This document shows positions 32,042 to 41,433 of a stretch of 64,000 bases of DNA, piece by piece. The stretch's first letter is position 1. Each line of letters opens with the position of its first letter. The translations under genes and the position numbers were made by a program. A model generated the notes under the pieces. It did no database searches, was not told where the DNA came from, and was given only the letters and a program-made list of their open reading frames with translations. The DNA is from an uncultured Latescibacterota bacterium (GTDB taxonomy: Bacteria; Latescibacterota; UBA2968). Location of the stretch: contig OX638329.1 in assembly GCA_951812755.1 (NCBI GenBank), forward strand, positions 3,666,522 through 3,730,521. Reading direction: 5' to 3'.

Positions 32042-33436
32042 TTATCCCGGTATATCGTACAACGCGACGATATACGGATGGTTGGGATCGTACGTCGTGA
32101 GTGGCTTAGGGTTTTCAACCCACCCACAGGGACGTTGGTTTGCACCGGTAACGCCCGTGATGTCGTCTCCCAAATCCTCGCGGGCTAATTCAGCCATATA
32201 TAAAAGCTTCTGAACCACATCAGGAAGTTCGTAGTACTTATTGTCTGTCTCCCCAATGTCGGCATCCAGATTGTACAGCTCTTTGAGATGGAGATGCAGC
32301 TTATAGTTGCCACTCCGTATCGCATCAAGATTGCCCTCCTTGAAGTACAGAAATTTTTTGTACCCAGATGACGCACCATCTTCCTCCGTCATGAGCCCCA
32401 GCATCGTATGACCATCTCGAATGACGCCATCTTCAATATCGGCTCCAGTTATGTCAGCGAATGTTGGCAGGAAATCCATCATGGTGCTGATCTCGCCACA
32501 GGTTGTTCCTGCAGGAATGCGTGCAGGCCATTTCATAATGCAGTTCACCCGCTGCCCGCCTTCCCAGGTCGATCCCTTGAATCCACGCAAGGGTGTATTA
32601 ACACTCTTCCTCGCGCCACCATTATCGGACGTAAAAATAATGAGGGTATCGTCCGTCAATCCGCACCGTTCGAGCTCGTATTCGAGCATCGCCAAACTCC
32701 AGTCGATATGCGCGACTGCTGCGCCGAGGACACCATTCTCTGACTGTCTTTCGAAGACTTCCGGTACGAACAATGGGTTGTGTACATAGGTATGCGCGAA
32801 ATAAAGAAAAAACGGACGATCAGCGTTCTCCCTGATAAACGTCAGAGCCTCCTCGGTGTATCTTTCCGTAACTGAGGTCTGATCGGGCTGTTCTTGTACC
32901 ACCACGCTGTCCCGCACGAGAGGCAGGGGAGCCTTGATATGTTGCGCCCAGGCTTTTTCAAGGCTCCGAGTTTGAAGCCCCATGTCGTTGCTATACGGGA
33001 TCCCAAACCAGGAATCAAAACCATAATGCGCAGGTAAAAACTCAGGCTGGTCTCCCACATGCCACTTTCCGATCATTTTTGTTGTGTACCCACCCTCCTT
33101 CAACACCGACGCAATCGTCTTCTCCTGGGGGTTCAACCCCTCGGCCTGTCCTGGAAACAACACCCCCCGATGTTCGAGAATCTCTCCTGAGCCATCGATT
33201 TTTCGAATGTCGAAAGCATGCATGTTAAGCCTTCGAGGGTATGCCCCAGCCAGCATGGCGGCTCTTGAGGGTGTGCATACTGGCGCAGCAGCGTAGAAAT
33301 CGGTAAAACGCATGCCTTGTTCGGCCAACCGGTCGAGTGCTGGTGTCTTATTGAGCGTTGATCCATAACACCCGATATCGGCGTAGCCCAGGTCGTCGCA
33401 ATTTATGAGGATGATGTTCGGATTCTTTTTTGACAT
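32042..33436 (-). CDS. Arylsulfatase A-like sulfatase (CTPSR)
   Basis: 464 residues. NIILINCDDLGYADIGCYGS and C54-T-P-S-R with AAMLAGAYPRRLNM give a typical ARSA-like active site; KMIGKWHVGDQPEFLP, IIFTSDNGGARKS and GGQRVNCIMKWPARIPAG complete it. There is no export signal. It is preceded by a PhyH gene (14-base gap) and followed by another, so sulfatase and dioxygenase alternate in this operon. The substrate is not deducible. Confidence 0.93.
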   Translation of the reverse strand: MSKKNPNIILINCDDLGYADIGCYGSTLNKTPALDRLAEQGMRFTDFYAAAPVCTPSRAAMLAGAYPRRLNMHAFDIRKIDGSGEILEHRGVLFPGQAEGLNPQEKTIASVLKEGGYTTKMIGKWHVGDQPEFLPAHYGFDSWFGIPYSNDMGLQTRSLEKAWAQHIKAPLPLVRDSVVVQEQPDQTSVTERYTEEALTFIRENADRPFFLYFAHTYVHNPLFVPEVFERQSENGVLGAAVAHIDWSLAMLEYELERCGLTDDTLIIFTSDNGGARKSVNTPLRGFKGSTWEGGQRVNCIMKWPARIPAGTTCGEISTMMDFLPTFADITGADIEDGVIRDGHTMLGLMTEEDGASSGYKKFLYFKEGNLDAIRSGNYKLHLHLKELYNLDADIGETDNKYYELPDVVQKLLYMAELAREDLGDDITGVTGANQRPCGWVENPKPLTTYDPNHPYIVALYDIPG

Positions 33437-33450
33437 GGTTCACTCCAACT

Positions 33451-34245
33451 TTATTTGTGAATCGGTCCCGGATACGAACACGCCATCCCATTGCGGATGA
33501 GCATCCCCCGATCGGCCTGATTCGCCTTTTCAGCCATCTCTTCGCGAAACGTGATCATAACACCGCCCCATCGCGTGCGATCGCTCGGATTCGGTGGACT
33601 CATATGCCACATATGCGCATGCCAGACCACCGCATCTCCCGGCCCTAAGGGTACAGGCTCAAGCGTTCTCTCCGCGACCAACTCACGCGGAATCTCTGGG
33701 TGCAAACCATCATACTGCACGTGTTCGATCACGTCGCCTTTGTGGCTACCGGGCATAACATGCAGACATCCATTCTCCAGATCGACAGCCTCCAGAGCTA
33801 CCCAACAATTAAAATGTTCTCGCTTGTGTGGTCTGATGCCATGTGACGCATCGCGCTCCCACAACCAAATGTCCTGGTGCCAGGGCACAGATTCGCCGAT
33901 TCGAGCCTGCTTCGTAAAAAAACGTGTGCCCTGAACGCGAACATTCTCACCCAGAAAGCGTCGGTTCATTGCAATCACGTTTTCTGCGGTCAGCCACTCC
34001 TCCCAAAGCACCCGGCTATGAAGGTCCCGATCGCCCACAGCCCATACCGCCGCATCACCGTCAACACCTGTGTCATCTGTGCGATCAGTGGTCAATCTGA
34101 ATCCTTCCGGCTTTTCTGCAATGACCCGCTCAAGCTCACTTCGCACGGCCTCAACTGCTTGGGCTGAAATCAGATTTCGAACCACAAAATAACCGCGCTC
34201 TTCAAACTGCGCCTCTGCATCTTCGGGGATATAAAACGCACCCAT
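33451..34245 (-). CDS. Phytanoyl-CoA dioxygenase family protein
   Basis: 264 residues. FEERGYFVVRNLISAQAVEAV is the N-terminal strand-helix of the family. VPWHQDIWLWERD holds the H-x-D iron ligands, LENGCLHVMPGSHKGDVIEH the central sheet, and PGDAVVWHAHMWHMSPPNPS the distal His region, with a 2-oxoglutarate-binding Arg in SDRTRWGGVMITFRE. The motifs are intact. It lies between two sulfatase genes (14 and 95 bases). A small-molecule hydroxylation step in the same pathway is inferred. Confidence 0.92.
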   Translation of the reverse strand: MGAFYIPEDAEAQFEERGYFVVRNLISAQAVEAVRSELERVIAEKPEGFRLTTDRTDDTGVDGDAAVWAVGDRDLHSRVLWEEWLTAENVIAMNRRFLGENVRVQGTRFFTKQARIGESVPWHQDIWLWERDASHGIRPHKREHFNCWVALEAVDLENGCLHVMPGSHKGDVIEHVQYDGLHPEIPRELVAERTLEPVPLGPGDAVVWHAHMWHMSPPNPSDRTRWGGVMITFREEMAEKANQADRGMLIRNGMACSYPGPIHK

Positions 34246-34340
34246 TCTCTACTCCTTCCTGGCGGTTGTACCATCTACAACGGTGTCCACATTGTAGGTT
34301 GGTATGACAAGAAACAGGTATGTCAGAAACGACCTTTCCA

Positions 34341-35633
34341 TCATTCCACTACACCTTTTTTAAAACTGTCTAAGGTTTCACGGAGTTCTTTCACAACTTC
34401 AGGATGATCGTCTGCGACGTTGTTCTTTTCGCCAATATCGCTATCCAGATCGTATAACTCCAGACCATTGGTTCCAAAATCCATCAGAAATCGATGGTCT
34501 TGTTCCGGTTTGCGCCCAGGAAGCAGCAGCTTCCAATTTCCCTTTCTAATACCGACGCCCATATTGGCATCGCCTTCTCCCACTTGATCATAGATAAAGG
34601 TTTCTCGGCCTTCTTCAGCCTGTCCCAAAAGCAATGCGGTTTGATCAATGCCGTCAATCACGCGATCCATCGGCGGTTTGGTACCTGATAGTGCGGTAAA
34701 AGTCGGCATTAAATCAATCGTGGCCCAGAGCGCATCCGAGGTGCGCCCAGCCGAGACTTTACCCGGCCAGCGAACAATACATGGCACACGAGACCCGGCT
34801 TCATAAGCTGATCCCTTACCGGCGCGCAACGGCCCAGGATCGCCCCAAAAGATGGAACCCTCTGGATGGCCTTTCTTGTTTTCATAGTACCTGGATTGGC
34901 ACCACGGTCCGTTATCCGTAGTATAGATCACCAGTGTGTTATCGCGCAGCCCCAGCGCGTCCAGCTTGTCGAGCAAACGCCCGGTCTCATGGTCCAACTC
35001 TTCAACCACATCCCCATATAGCCCGCCAGCCGATTTTCCTTTAAACTCAGGAGATGCATCGATAATCGTGTGCAACATCGTATGCGCCAGATAGAGCACA
35101 AACGGCTTGTTCGGATCGCGGCTGTTTTCCAAGAAATCGATTGCTTTGTCAGTATACAGGCGAATCGTACAGCTCATATCTTCCGTTTCACCAACCGCCG
35201 CGTTATTCTCGTGAAACTTTATAAAACCATTGTCGTTTGCGCCAAGAGTACCGTAATAATAATCAAATCCCTGCGCGTTCGGCATGCGCTCGATAATTTC
35301 CTTCCGGTTCGAGACATCCCACTTACCGATACAGGCCGTCTGATATCCTGCGGGTTTCATCAACTCGGCAAAAGTAATCTCACTGGCAGGCATTCCCCAG
35401 CCCTTACTGCGGACCGGATAGCGACCGGTGAGCAATGCCGACCGCGACGGACCGCACACCGGCTGGGCGTAAAAGCTGGTGAAGCGCGTGCCCTCCTTCG
35501 CCAGTTGATCCAGCCGTGGTGTCTTGTTCTTTTTATTTCCAAAACACCCAAGATCCGAATATCCCTGATCATCTGTGAAAATAATCAGAATATTGGGACG
35601 TTCTTTGAGATTATCATCTGTCGTCTTACTCAT
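34341..35633 (-). CDS. Arylsulfatase A-like sulfatase (CGPSR)
   Basis: 430 residues, at the short end for the family. ILIIFTDDQGYSDLGCFG and C60-G-P-S-R with SALLTGRYPVR form the active site, and IGKWDVSNRKEI, VIYTTDNGPWCQSRYYENK and GSRVPCIVRWPGKVSAGR follow. In the GKWDV segment the usual catalytic His (GKWHL/GKWHV) is replaced by Asp. This would affect leaving-group protonation, so activity may be altered. No export signal is present. It is 39 bases from the upstream sulfatase. Confidence 0.92.
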   Translation of the reverse strand: MSKTTDDNLKERPNILIIFTDDQGYSDLGCFGNKKNKTPRLDQLAKEGTRFTSFYAQPVCGPSRSALLTGRYPVRSKGWGMPASEITFAELMKPAGYQTACIGKWDVSNRKEIIERMPNAQGFDYYYGTLGANDNGFIKFHENNAAVGETEDMSCTIRLYTDKAIDFLENSRDPNKPFVLYLAHTMLHTIIDASPEFKGKSAGGLYGDVVEELDHETGRLLDKLDALGLRDNTLVIYTTDNGPWCQSRYYENKKGHPEGSIFWGDPGPLRAGKGSAYEAGSRVPCIVRWPGKVSAGRTSDALWATIDLMPTFTALSGTKPPMDRVIDGIDQTALLLGQAEEGRETFIYDQVGEGDANMGVGIRKGNWKLLLPGRKPEQDHRFLMDFGTNGLELYDLDSDIGEKNNVADDHPEVVKELRETLDSFKKGVVE

Positions 35634-35672
35634 CTGCTAAACCTTTCTTTTTTGCATCTGTGGTTGCGCCAA

Positions 35673-37127
35673 CTAAAACTGTATCCGCATCTCCTCCAAC
35701 TCGGGATGTGCATCCCAATATTCCCGAATTTGCTTCCCCCAATTGAGCAATTGTGCAGCGGGCCGTTGAGCCGTCATCCTTCGCCGGTTCAGCCGCCCTT
35801 CAAAATCCATCATCGATTGCCTGAATCTTTTGAGCATGTCCCGCATTTCCGGCTGATATGCCAGATTGTGTGTCTCGTCGGGATCTTCGACCAGATCAAA
35901 TATCTGTTCCAGCCCAATTCGGTCCGGATCCGGTCCTATCGGATCCAGGTCTTGCTCCGTCCCAAAAGGGATATACTCGCCGACATACTTATAGCGATCA
36001 AACACGAGAGAACGCGCCCAGCCGTTGCTCTCAATATACGCAAACTCCCGCCACGCAGGGTTCTGACCTTCTACCAGCGGCCTCAGGCTCAGGCCCTGCA
36101 CGCCATCTACCGGATCAATGCCTGCATAATCACACACAGTGGGAAACAGATCCACCCCTGAAACAAAATGAGTCTCGTCCCGAATGTCTTTGGGCACATC
36201 CAGACTGTCGCCCAGAGAAGCGACAATGAACGGAACGCGCACACTCGCTTCATAGAGCGAGAACTTCTGGAACATCTGGTGCTGCCCATACGCCTCCCCG
36301 TGATCCATGGTGAACATGATCAACGTGTTATCGCGAAACTGGCTTTTGTCCAGAGCCTCGAGAAGCAACCCGATTTCGCTATCTACTTTCTCGACCAGGC
36401 GGTGGTGTTGCCACATCAGGTATCGCCACTGAATCTCGGACCAATGGCGCACTTTTCGCAAAATCGGCCAGTGGATCAGGCACTCGTCCATCCTGCGCGC
36501 CACCTTGTGGACCACTGTCTCGCGTTCGTCGTACTGAAAATTCGCTGGCAGTGGCGGCAGGTCCTCTTCGCTCAATATTCCCTGCGCGATGGGGTCCGGG
36601 ATAGTCTTCTCTTCGTGATCGTGTTCGCATTGACAAATATCATGAGGATTTACATAAGGCACCTGCAAGAAGAAGGGGTCTGAATCCTCGTATCGACTCA
36701 GGAAATCGATTGCGGCATGCGTAATTGCCCCGTCGTAGTACTCGCCACCACCAGCACCAATCGGGCGATTCCCGATATAAAGAAGTTGAAACGATTCCCG
36801 GACATCGCGTCCATCGACATGCCATTTGCCCGAATGAAACGCCTGGTAGCCATTGCTGTTGAGAATCTGACCCAGATCCGGGATATCTTCGTGCAGATGG
36901 CCTCCGTTAAACGGCGTTCCCAATTCCGAAGTGTACCGCCCGGTCATCCAACTGGCTCTTGTCGGCCCACAGACGGGATCGGTAGAGTACGATCTCATAA
37001 AGGAAACACCGTTGCGCACGATCCGATCAATGTTCGGCGTCTTCACATAAGGGTAGCCATAAGCCGACACCACATCCCAGGTATGCTGATCCGTGTTGAT
37101 AAACAGAATATTCGGCCGATCAGGCAT
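35673..37127 (-). CDS. Sulfatase, Cys-type with CGPTR motif
   Basis: 484 residues. NILFINTDQHTWDVVSAYGY begins the metal site. The active-site motif is C53-G-P-T-R (Thr in place of Ser), followed by ASWMTGRYTSE; CxPTR is within what is seen for Cys-type sulfatases. SGKWHVDGRDVRESF, MFTMDHGEAYGQHQMFQKF and FIVASLGDSLDVP complete the fold. No signal peptide is visible. The start overlaps the upstream gene by 8 bases with GGAGGCG as ribosome binding site, so the two are translationally coupled. Confidence 0.92.
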   Translation of the reverse strand: MPDRPNILFINTDQHTWDVVSAYGYPYVKTPNIDRIVRNGVSFMRSYSTDPVCGPTRASWMTGRYTSELGTPFNGGHLHEDIPDLGQILNSNGYQAFHSGKWHVDGRDVRESFQLLYIGNRPIGAGGGEYYDGAITHAAIDFLSRYEDSDPFFLQVPYVNPHDICQCEHDHEEKTIPDPIAQGILSEEDLPPLPANFQYDERETVVHKVARRMDECLIHWPILRKVRHWSEIQWRYLMWQHHRLVEKVDSEIGLLLEALDKSQFRDNTLIMFTMDHGEAYGQHQMFQKFSLYEASVRVPFIVASLGDSLDVPKDIRDETHFVSGVDLFPTVCDYAGIDPVDGVQGLSLRPLVEGQNPAWREFAYIESNGWARSLVFDRYKYVGEYIPFGTEQDLDPIGPDPDRIGLEQIFDLVEDPDETHNLAYQPEMRDMLKRFRQSMMDFEGRLNRRRMTAQRPAAQLLNWGKQIREYWDAHPELEEMRIQF

Positions 37128-37920
37128 TTTCGCCTCCTGTCGGGATTAAGGTTTGATACAAAGTGGTCGCGATAAGCACCCTCCCATGTGCATCCAGCCA
37201 CCAGTAAGAAGGCGTCATCCCTTCTGCAATAAGGGCGTATCCCGTAAGTGCAACCAAATCGCTGTCCAACTGTAAATCGTACGACTCAAGATAACGAACT
37301 TGCCCATTGTTTCGGACCTTTTCAAGATCCTCCAAGATCGTCAGCCTCTGTACCTCGCCAGAATCCCGCAAGCCGTCTGCAAGTGCAGGAATCACGTCAA
37401 ACAGCGTCCAATTGCAGGTCAGTGGTGCGGATAAATCGGCCGACCCCGCATGCAAATCCAGTCCATTGGTCGTAAGGAAAACAGAGCCGTTCGCCTCCAG
37501 GCGTCCGTCGCAGGAAAATTCCTTGTAGCCGTCTCCCGCGCAGTTCTCTACTTGCACAGACCAGGTACCAGTCAACGTGCGAAATGCATCTCTATTGGAT
37601 GTAAATTGCATCTCCATAAGCTCTCCGCTCGCAACATTTCTATACACAACAGAATAGTTCAGGCGATTCTCATCTTCAACCATCCGACGGATCACCACCT
37701 CGCCCACGGACAGGTCATCGCCGTCTGCCGGGCCTTTATAGCCGCGCCTGAAGTTGGGGAGAATCGTATAGCGGGTGACTTCGCCTCCGTGATCTCCGGA
37801 GGCAGTCGTTTCCAGCGTCCCCTTTACCAAGGAGCGAAGCTGTTGCGCGAAATCTGGAGACTGCCCCTGCCCCGCTCTATCGTGGTTGAAAGACCAATGT
37901 AGATTAGCTGTCTCATTCAT
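37120..37920 (-). CDS. Conserved-looking protein of unknown function, first gene of the sulfatase operon
   Basis: 266 residues from an ATG behind GGAGG. No family is recognised. The sequence is mostly short beta strands, for example LTGTWSVQVENCAGDGYKEF and TNGLDLHAGSADLSAPLTC, and it ends MTPSYWWLDAHGRVLIATTLYQTLIP, which suggests a beta-sandwich or small barrel of the ligand-binding kind. No signal peptide and no membrane segment are seen. It is coupled to the following sulfatase by an 8-base overlap, so a role linked to that enzyme is inferred, for example a substrate-modifying or accessory protein. Confidence 0.7.
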   Translation of the reverse strand: MNETANLHWSFNHDRAGQGQSPDFAQQLRSLVKGTLETTASGDHGGEVTRYTILPNFRRGYKGPADGDDLSVGEVVIRRMVEDENRLNYSVVYRNVASGELMEMQFTSNRDAFRTLTGTWSVQVENCAGDGYKEFSCDGRLEANGSVFLTTNGLDLHAGSADLSAPLTCNWTLFDVIPALADGLRDSGEVQRLTILEDLEKVRNNGQVRYLESYDLQLDSDLVALTGYALIAEGMTPSYWWLDAHGRVLIATTLYQTLIPTGGENA

Positions 37921-37950
37921 TCTATTTAATCCTCCAGTACGATATACGCG

Positions 37951-38123
37951 ATGTGTGACTTTAAAAATAAATACGCTATACACCCTGTCATGCTGAGGAA
38001 GCCGCTAGGCTGACGAAGCATCTGTTACTCATGCACACTGTTGAGGCAGCAGATTCTTCGACTCCGCTGCGCTCCGCTCAGAATGACAGTGCTCATTTGA
38101 CCTTTGACCTTGAAGTCACACAT
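37951..38123. repeat. Dispersed palindromic repeat, copy C
   Basis: The core runs from CTGTCATGCTGAGGA (about 37985) to CGCTCAGAATGACAG (about 38089). The outer arms ATGTGTGACTTTAA (37951-37964) and TTGAAGTCACACAT (38110-38123) pair at 13 of 14 positions and differ from those of copies A and B. It lies between the start of the unknown operon gene and the stop of the GH3 gene. Confidence 0.8.
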
Positions 38124-38142
38124 GACGTTACGATATGTTAAT

Positions 38143-40188
38143 CTAATAGCTCAAACCATGGCCAAACGGAAACAGCGTGTCTGATTTGTCGTATCCCGGT
38201 GCGTCTGGATCCTGTTTCGCAATCGCCTTTGCATTTTTAGCCAGAGCAAAAGGAAGTTTCCCTGAAGGTTTGAATTTTCCAGTCAGAATATCTAAAATAG
38301 CTGCATCGCTCACGCCAAAAGTCGCCAAAACCGCGCCAGCCTTTCTCAATCCGCTTTGCTGATCCAGAACATAAGGTTGCCGAAACCGAATGGCGAGAAT
38401 GGTCTTATTGGCCCCCACTTCCTTCATAATACCCTGAATATCCGTGAGAGAAGGTGCAATGGACCAGGATTTGGCCTTTGCCATATCAGAAAACGCCAGC
38501 AAATCCAGTTCATCCGGGTTAGCTCCGCCAAAGCGTCTTTCCCGTGAACGCGGATTAGAGACAACAACTCGCAAAATCGCATAATCCGTCCCTTTTGGCA
38601 CAACAGGTCGCACCTCCCCCTTGCTCGAATCATAATCTCCTGCCACCACAACATAACCTGACCACGATGGATCCCTTACCACTTCGGGATTCAGGCCCAT
38701 TGTGTAAATCTGAATGGAATCGGTCTCACTTTGGGCCTTCAAGGGCAATACACCAGCATTGTTTTGCAGCAAAACAATAGATTTGCGCTGCGCAATCTCC
38801 GCCTTCTTCTGAAATGCCCGGCTGCCCACCAGATAACCTGCCCGATTGGGATCCACATAAGGATTTTCAAAAAGACCCAACTGAAATTGTTCTCTTAAGA
38901 GCCTGCGCACAGACAGATCAACCCGATCTACAGAAAGCTTTCCACCAGTCACAAGATTCAAAATCTGTTTGTTATTGTTAAAACCAGACAATACGTCGGT
39001 TCCAGCCTCTACAGCAATGACAATCTGCTCATCAATGCTCTTGTCTTCCAAACCCCAGGCACGATCACCAATAATGCCTGTATCAGAATTGACATACCCC
39101 TTAAACCCGAGGTTGTTTCGCAGCAACTCGGTCAAAATCCCCTTCGAAAAAGCCATTCCCAAATCATTGGGCAAATACTGCTGGCCGATTGGAACGCCAT
39201 AATAAGGCATAATTGATGACACCCCTGCATCGATGGCAGCTTTAAATGGCCTTACATGATAATCAAAATTTTTCGCAGGATAAACCTGATTCTTACCAAA
39301 ATCGTAGTGCGGATCACCACCGCCTTCCTGGGGACCGCCACCGGGAAAGTGCTTCATTGTCAGCGCAACACTTTTTGAATTCAGTTGCTCACCCTGTAGA
39401 TTCTTCACCAGAACAGTCATGATATTGGCGGCCAGGTCTGCATCTTCTGTAAATGTCTCATGAACCCGATACCAGCGCGGCTCTGTCGCAAGATCGGCCA
39501 TATAGCCATACATCGATCGCAAACCAATCGATGTCCACTCCCTGGCCATGATCTGGGCAAACTCCGCAACCAGATCCATATCTCGCGTTGCCGCCAGCCC
39601 TGCTTCTTTTGGCCATTCCGAAAACGATCCTGCCGAAACGCTGATGCCTGCTCTTGCGTCGTGCTCGTAGTGATTTCTGGCATTGGATTTGAACAGAGCG
39701 GGAATACCCAAACGGGACGACTCTGCAAGTTCCTGCATTGCATTCATAAACTGCGCGGCTTCATAAGGAGTAACTTCAGCACCGCGCCTCCGCGATCCCG
39801 TGGCAGAGCCAGGCGTCGCAGTAACAGTGTTGCGAAAGATAAAACGGGTCATCCTTTCCGTCTCAACAAATTGCACAGCGCGATCAGAAAGCCGACCACC
39901 AGACTCGGCGTTTAACGTATTGATAAGCAACATGCCAGCCTTTTCTTCCAATGTCATGTGCGAAAGCAAATTCGCCACACGCTTGTCAACGGGCTGACGC
40001 CAATCTTCGTACACATCAACTTTGCCATTCTTATTCAAGTCTTTGAACTGCAAACCATCTAAATACAAAATATCTACAACCCGCGCATCGAGCATCGGTT
40101 GAGATGGGTATGTGCCCTGTGCTTCTACATTTGAATACAGCACAGACACTGTCAATAAACTCATGATCCATAAACCGATTTTCTCCAT
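38143..40188 (-). CDS. Secreted GH3 beta-glucosidase-like protein with N-terminal EF hand
   Basis: 681 residues. A signal peptide (LWIMSLLTVSVLYSNVEAQ) is followed by a calcium-loop EF hand, FKDLNKNGKVDVYEDWRQP (about 47-65). The GH3 core has RVANLLSHMTLEEKAGMLL, ALTMKHFPGGGPQEGG and GFKGYVNSDTGIIGDRAWGL, where the Asp of SDTG is the expected nucleophile (SDW in many members). The (alpha/beta)6 domain ends FPFGHGLSY at the very C-terminus. The FnIII-like domain that normally follows this motif is missing, so this is a two-domain or truncated form. Release of terminal beta-linked sugars outside the cytoplasm is inferred. Confidence 0.9.
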   Translation of the reverse strand: MEKIGLWIMSLLTVSVLYSNVEAQGTYPSQPMLDARVVDILYLDGLQFKDLNKNGKVDVYEDWRQPVDKRVANLLSHMTLEEKAGMLLINTLNAESGGRLSDRAVQFVETERMTRFIFRNTVTATPGSATGSRRRGAEVTPYEAAQFMNAMQELAESSRLGIPALFKSNARNHYEHDARAGISVSAGSFSEWPKEAGLAATRDMDLVAEFAQIMAREWTSIGLRSMYGYMADLATEPRWYRVHETFTEDADLAANIMTVLVKNLQGEQLNSKSVALTMKHFPGGGPQEGGGDPHYDFGKNQVYPAKNFDYHVRPFKAAIDAGVSSIMPYYGVPIGQQYLPNDLGMAFSKGILTELLRNNLGFKGYVNSDTGIIGDRAWGLEDKSIDEQIVIAVEAGTDVLSGFNNNKQILNLVTGGKLSVDRVDLSVRRLLREQFQLGLFENPYVDPNRAGYLVGSRAFQKKAEIAQRKSIVLLQNNAGVLPLKAQSETDSIQIYTMGLNPEVVRDPSWSGYVVVAGDYDSSKGEVRPVVPKGTDYAILRVVVSNPRSRERRFGGANPDELDLLAFSDMAKAKSWSIAPSLTDIQGIMKEVGANKTILAIRFRQPYVLDQQSGLRKAGAVLATFGVSDAAILDILTGKFKPSGKLPFALAKNAKAIAKQDPDAPGYDKSDTLFPFGHGLSY

Positions 40189-40228
40189 GTCATACCCTCC
40201 AATGTATTAAGGGGCGTGTATATGCCCG

Positions 40229-40296
40229 ACATATCTCGATAGACTTTTAAATGATGTAGTCGTAATTTATATCGCTACGCAGCCTTTCCCGATATC
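40229..40296 (-). pseudogene. Composite scar: pieces of an aldo/keto reductase and a GMC oxidoreductase gene
   Basis: 40251-40296 matches, at about 40 of 46 positions by eye, the 5' end of the GMC gene around its start codon (5797-5842). The start codon is destroyed (ATAAAT for ATGAAT). Directly adjoining, 40229-40250 matches 41876-41895 inside the aldo/keto reductase gene, with the shared run CGATAGACTTTTAA. Both pieces are on the minus strand like their sources. No function is expected. Confidence 0.6.
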
Positions 40297-40322
40297 ATAA
40301 CACCCCTCAGGAGAGCGTCACC

Positions 40323-41420
40323 GTGCAAATTACAGATGTAAAAACAACCGTCCTGTCGATGCCCCATCTAAAAGGCATTCAGGACGCCACCATTCGCCAC
40401 CTTGAACGGGGCAGAACACAGTGCTTTGTCCACATCGTCACCGATGAGGGATTGGAAGGGTTGGGCACCGGAGGAGGCGCCCGGGCTGCCCGTGAGATCA
40501 TCGAAGGATCGCTCAAACCCATTCTAATGGGTCAGGACCCACTTAACATCGAACAATTGTGGGACGACATGTTCTGGCGCATACGCGGTGTGGGCCGCAA
40601 GGGCCTGGCTTTTTGTGCCCTTTCGGCAGTCGATATTGCCCTGTGGGACCTGAAAGCCAAGTATTATCAAACCCCCCTCTACAAACTGCTCGGTCCTTAT
40701 ACGGACACTGTCCCGGTTTACGGTAGCGGCGGTTGGACCCACTTTAGCATGGATGAATTAATTGCCGAACAGGCCAGCTATGTAGAACGCGGCATGAAGT
40801 CCGTCAAAATGAAGGTCGGCAAAGATTTTGGTCAAAGTGAGGGTGAAGATATTGCGCGACTATCTGCGGTGCGGAAAGCACTGGGCGATGACGTGGAGAT
40901 TCTCGTTGACGCAAACAATGGGTACTACGCCAAGCAAGCCATTCGCATGGCCCACGCGTTTGAGGAATACAACATCGGCTGGTTTGAAGAACCTGTACTC
41001 GCCGATGACATCGAAGGCCTGGCCGCCATTGCTCGTGCCACCGCGATTCCCATTGCAACCGGCGAACACGAGTACACCAAATACGGCTTTAAAGACCTCA
41101 TCGCCCGCGGTGGAGCGGATATCGTCCAACCCGATGTGGGCCGGGTCGGCGGCATCACCGAATGGATGAAAGTGGCACACCTGGCTCACGCCTTCAACCT
41201 GCCCGTTGCGCCACACGCCTATCAGCTCATCCACCTGCACCTATCTTGCGCGACCCCAAATCTGCGAATTGTGGAATATCTCGGCATGGTGGAAGAAGCC
41301 GACCGGGTAACCTACAAAGAATTTTCCGAGCCGGTCAATGGCGTCTGGTCGCCCAATCCCGACAAACCCGGTCTGGGCCTGGAATTGGACCCCGAGGCGG
41401 TGGAGCAATACGCAGTATAG
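40323..41420 (+). CDS. Mandelate racemase/muconate lactonizing enzyme family protein (MR subgroup)
   Basis: 365 residues with a GTG start behind AGGAGAG. This is an enolase-superfamily two-domain protein. The barrel residues are in mandelate-racemase order and nearly at its numbering: K162-M-K164, D196-A-N198, E222-E223, E248-H249 and H298. A KxK lysine plus a His298 base fits the MR subgroup, which abstracts the proton alpha to a carboxylate. Sugar-acid dehydration or epimerisation is more likely than mandelate, given the glycan-degrading context. It converges on the aldo/keto reductase (13-base gap). A recombination scar lies just upstream. Confidence 0.92.
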   Translation: MQITDVKTTVLSMPHLKGIQDATIRHLERGRTQCFVHIVTDEGLEGLGTGGGARAAREIIEGSLKPILMGQDPLNIEQLWDDMFWRIRGVGRKGLAFCALSAVDIALWDLKAKYYQTPLYKLLGPYTDTVPVYGSGGWTHFSMDELIAEQASYVERGMKSVKMKVGKDFGQSEGEDIARLSAVRKALGDDVEILVDANNGYYAKQAIRMAHAFEEYNIGWFEEPVLADDIEGLAAIARATAIPIATGEHEYTKYGFKDLIARGGADIVQPDVGRVGGITEWMKVAHLAHAFNLPVAPHAYQLIHLHLSCATPNLRIVEYLGMVEEADRVTYKEFSEPVNGVWSPNPDKPGLGLELDPEAVEQYAV

Positions 41421-41433
41421 ATCAACCTGTATT

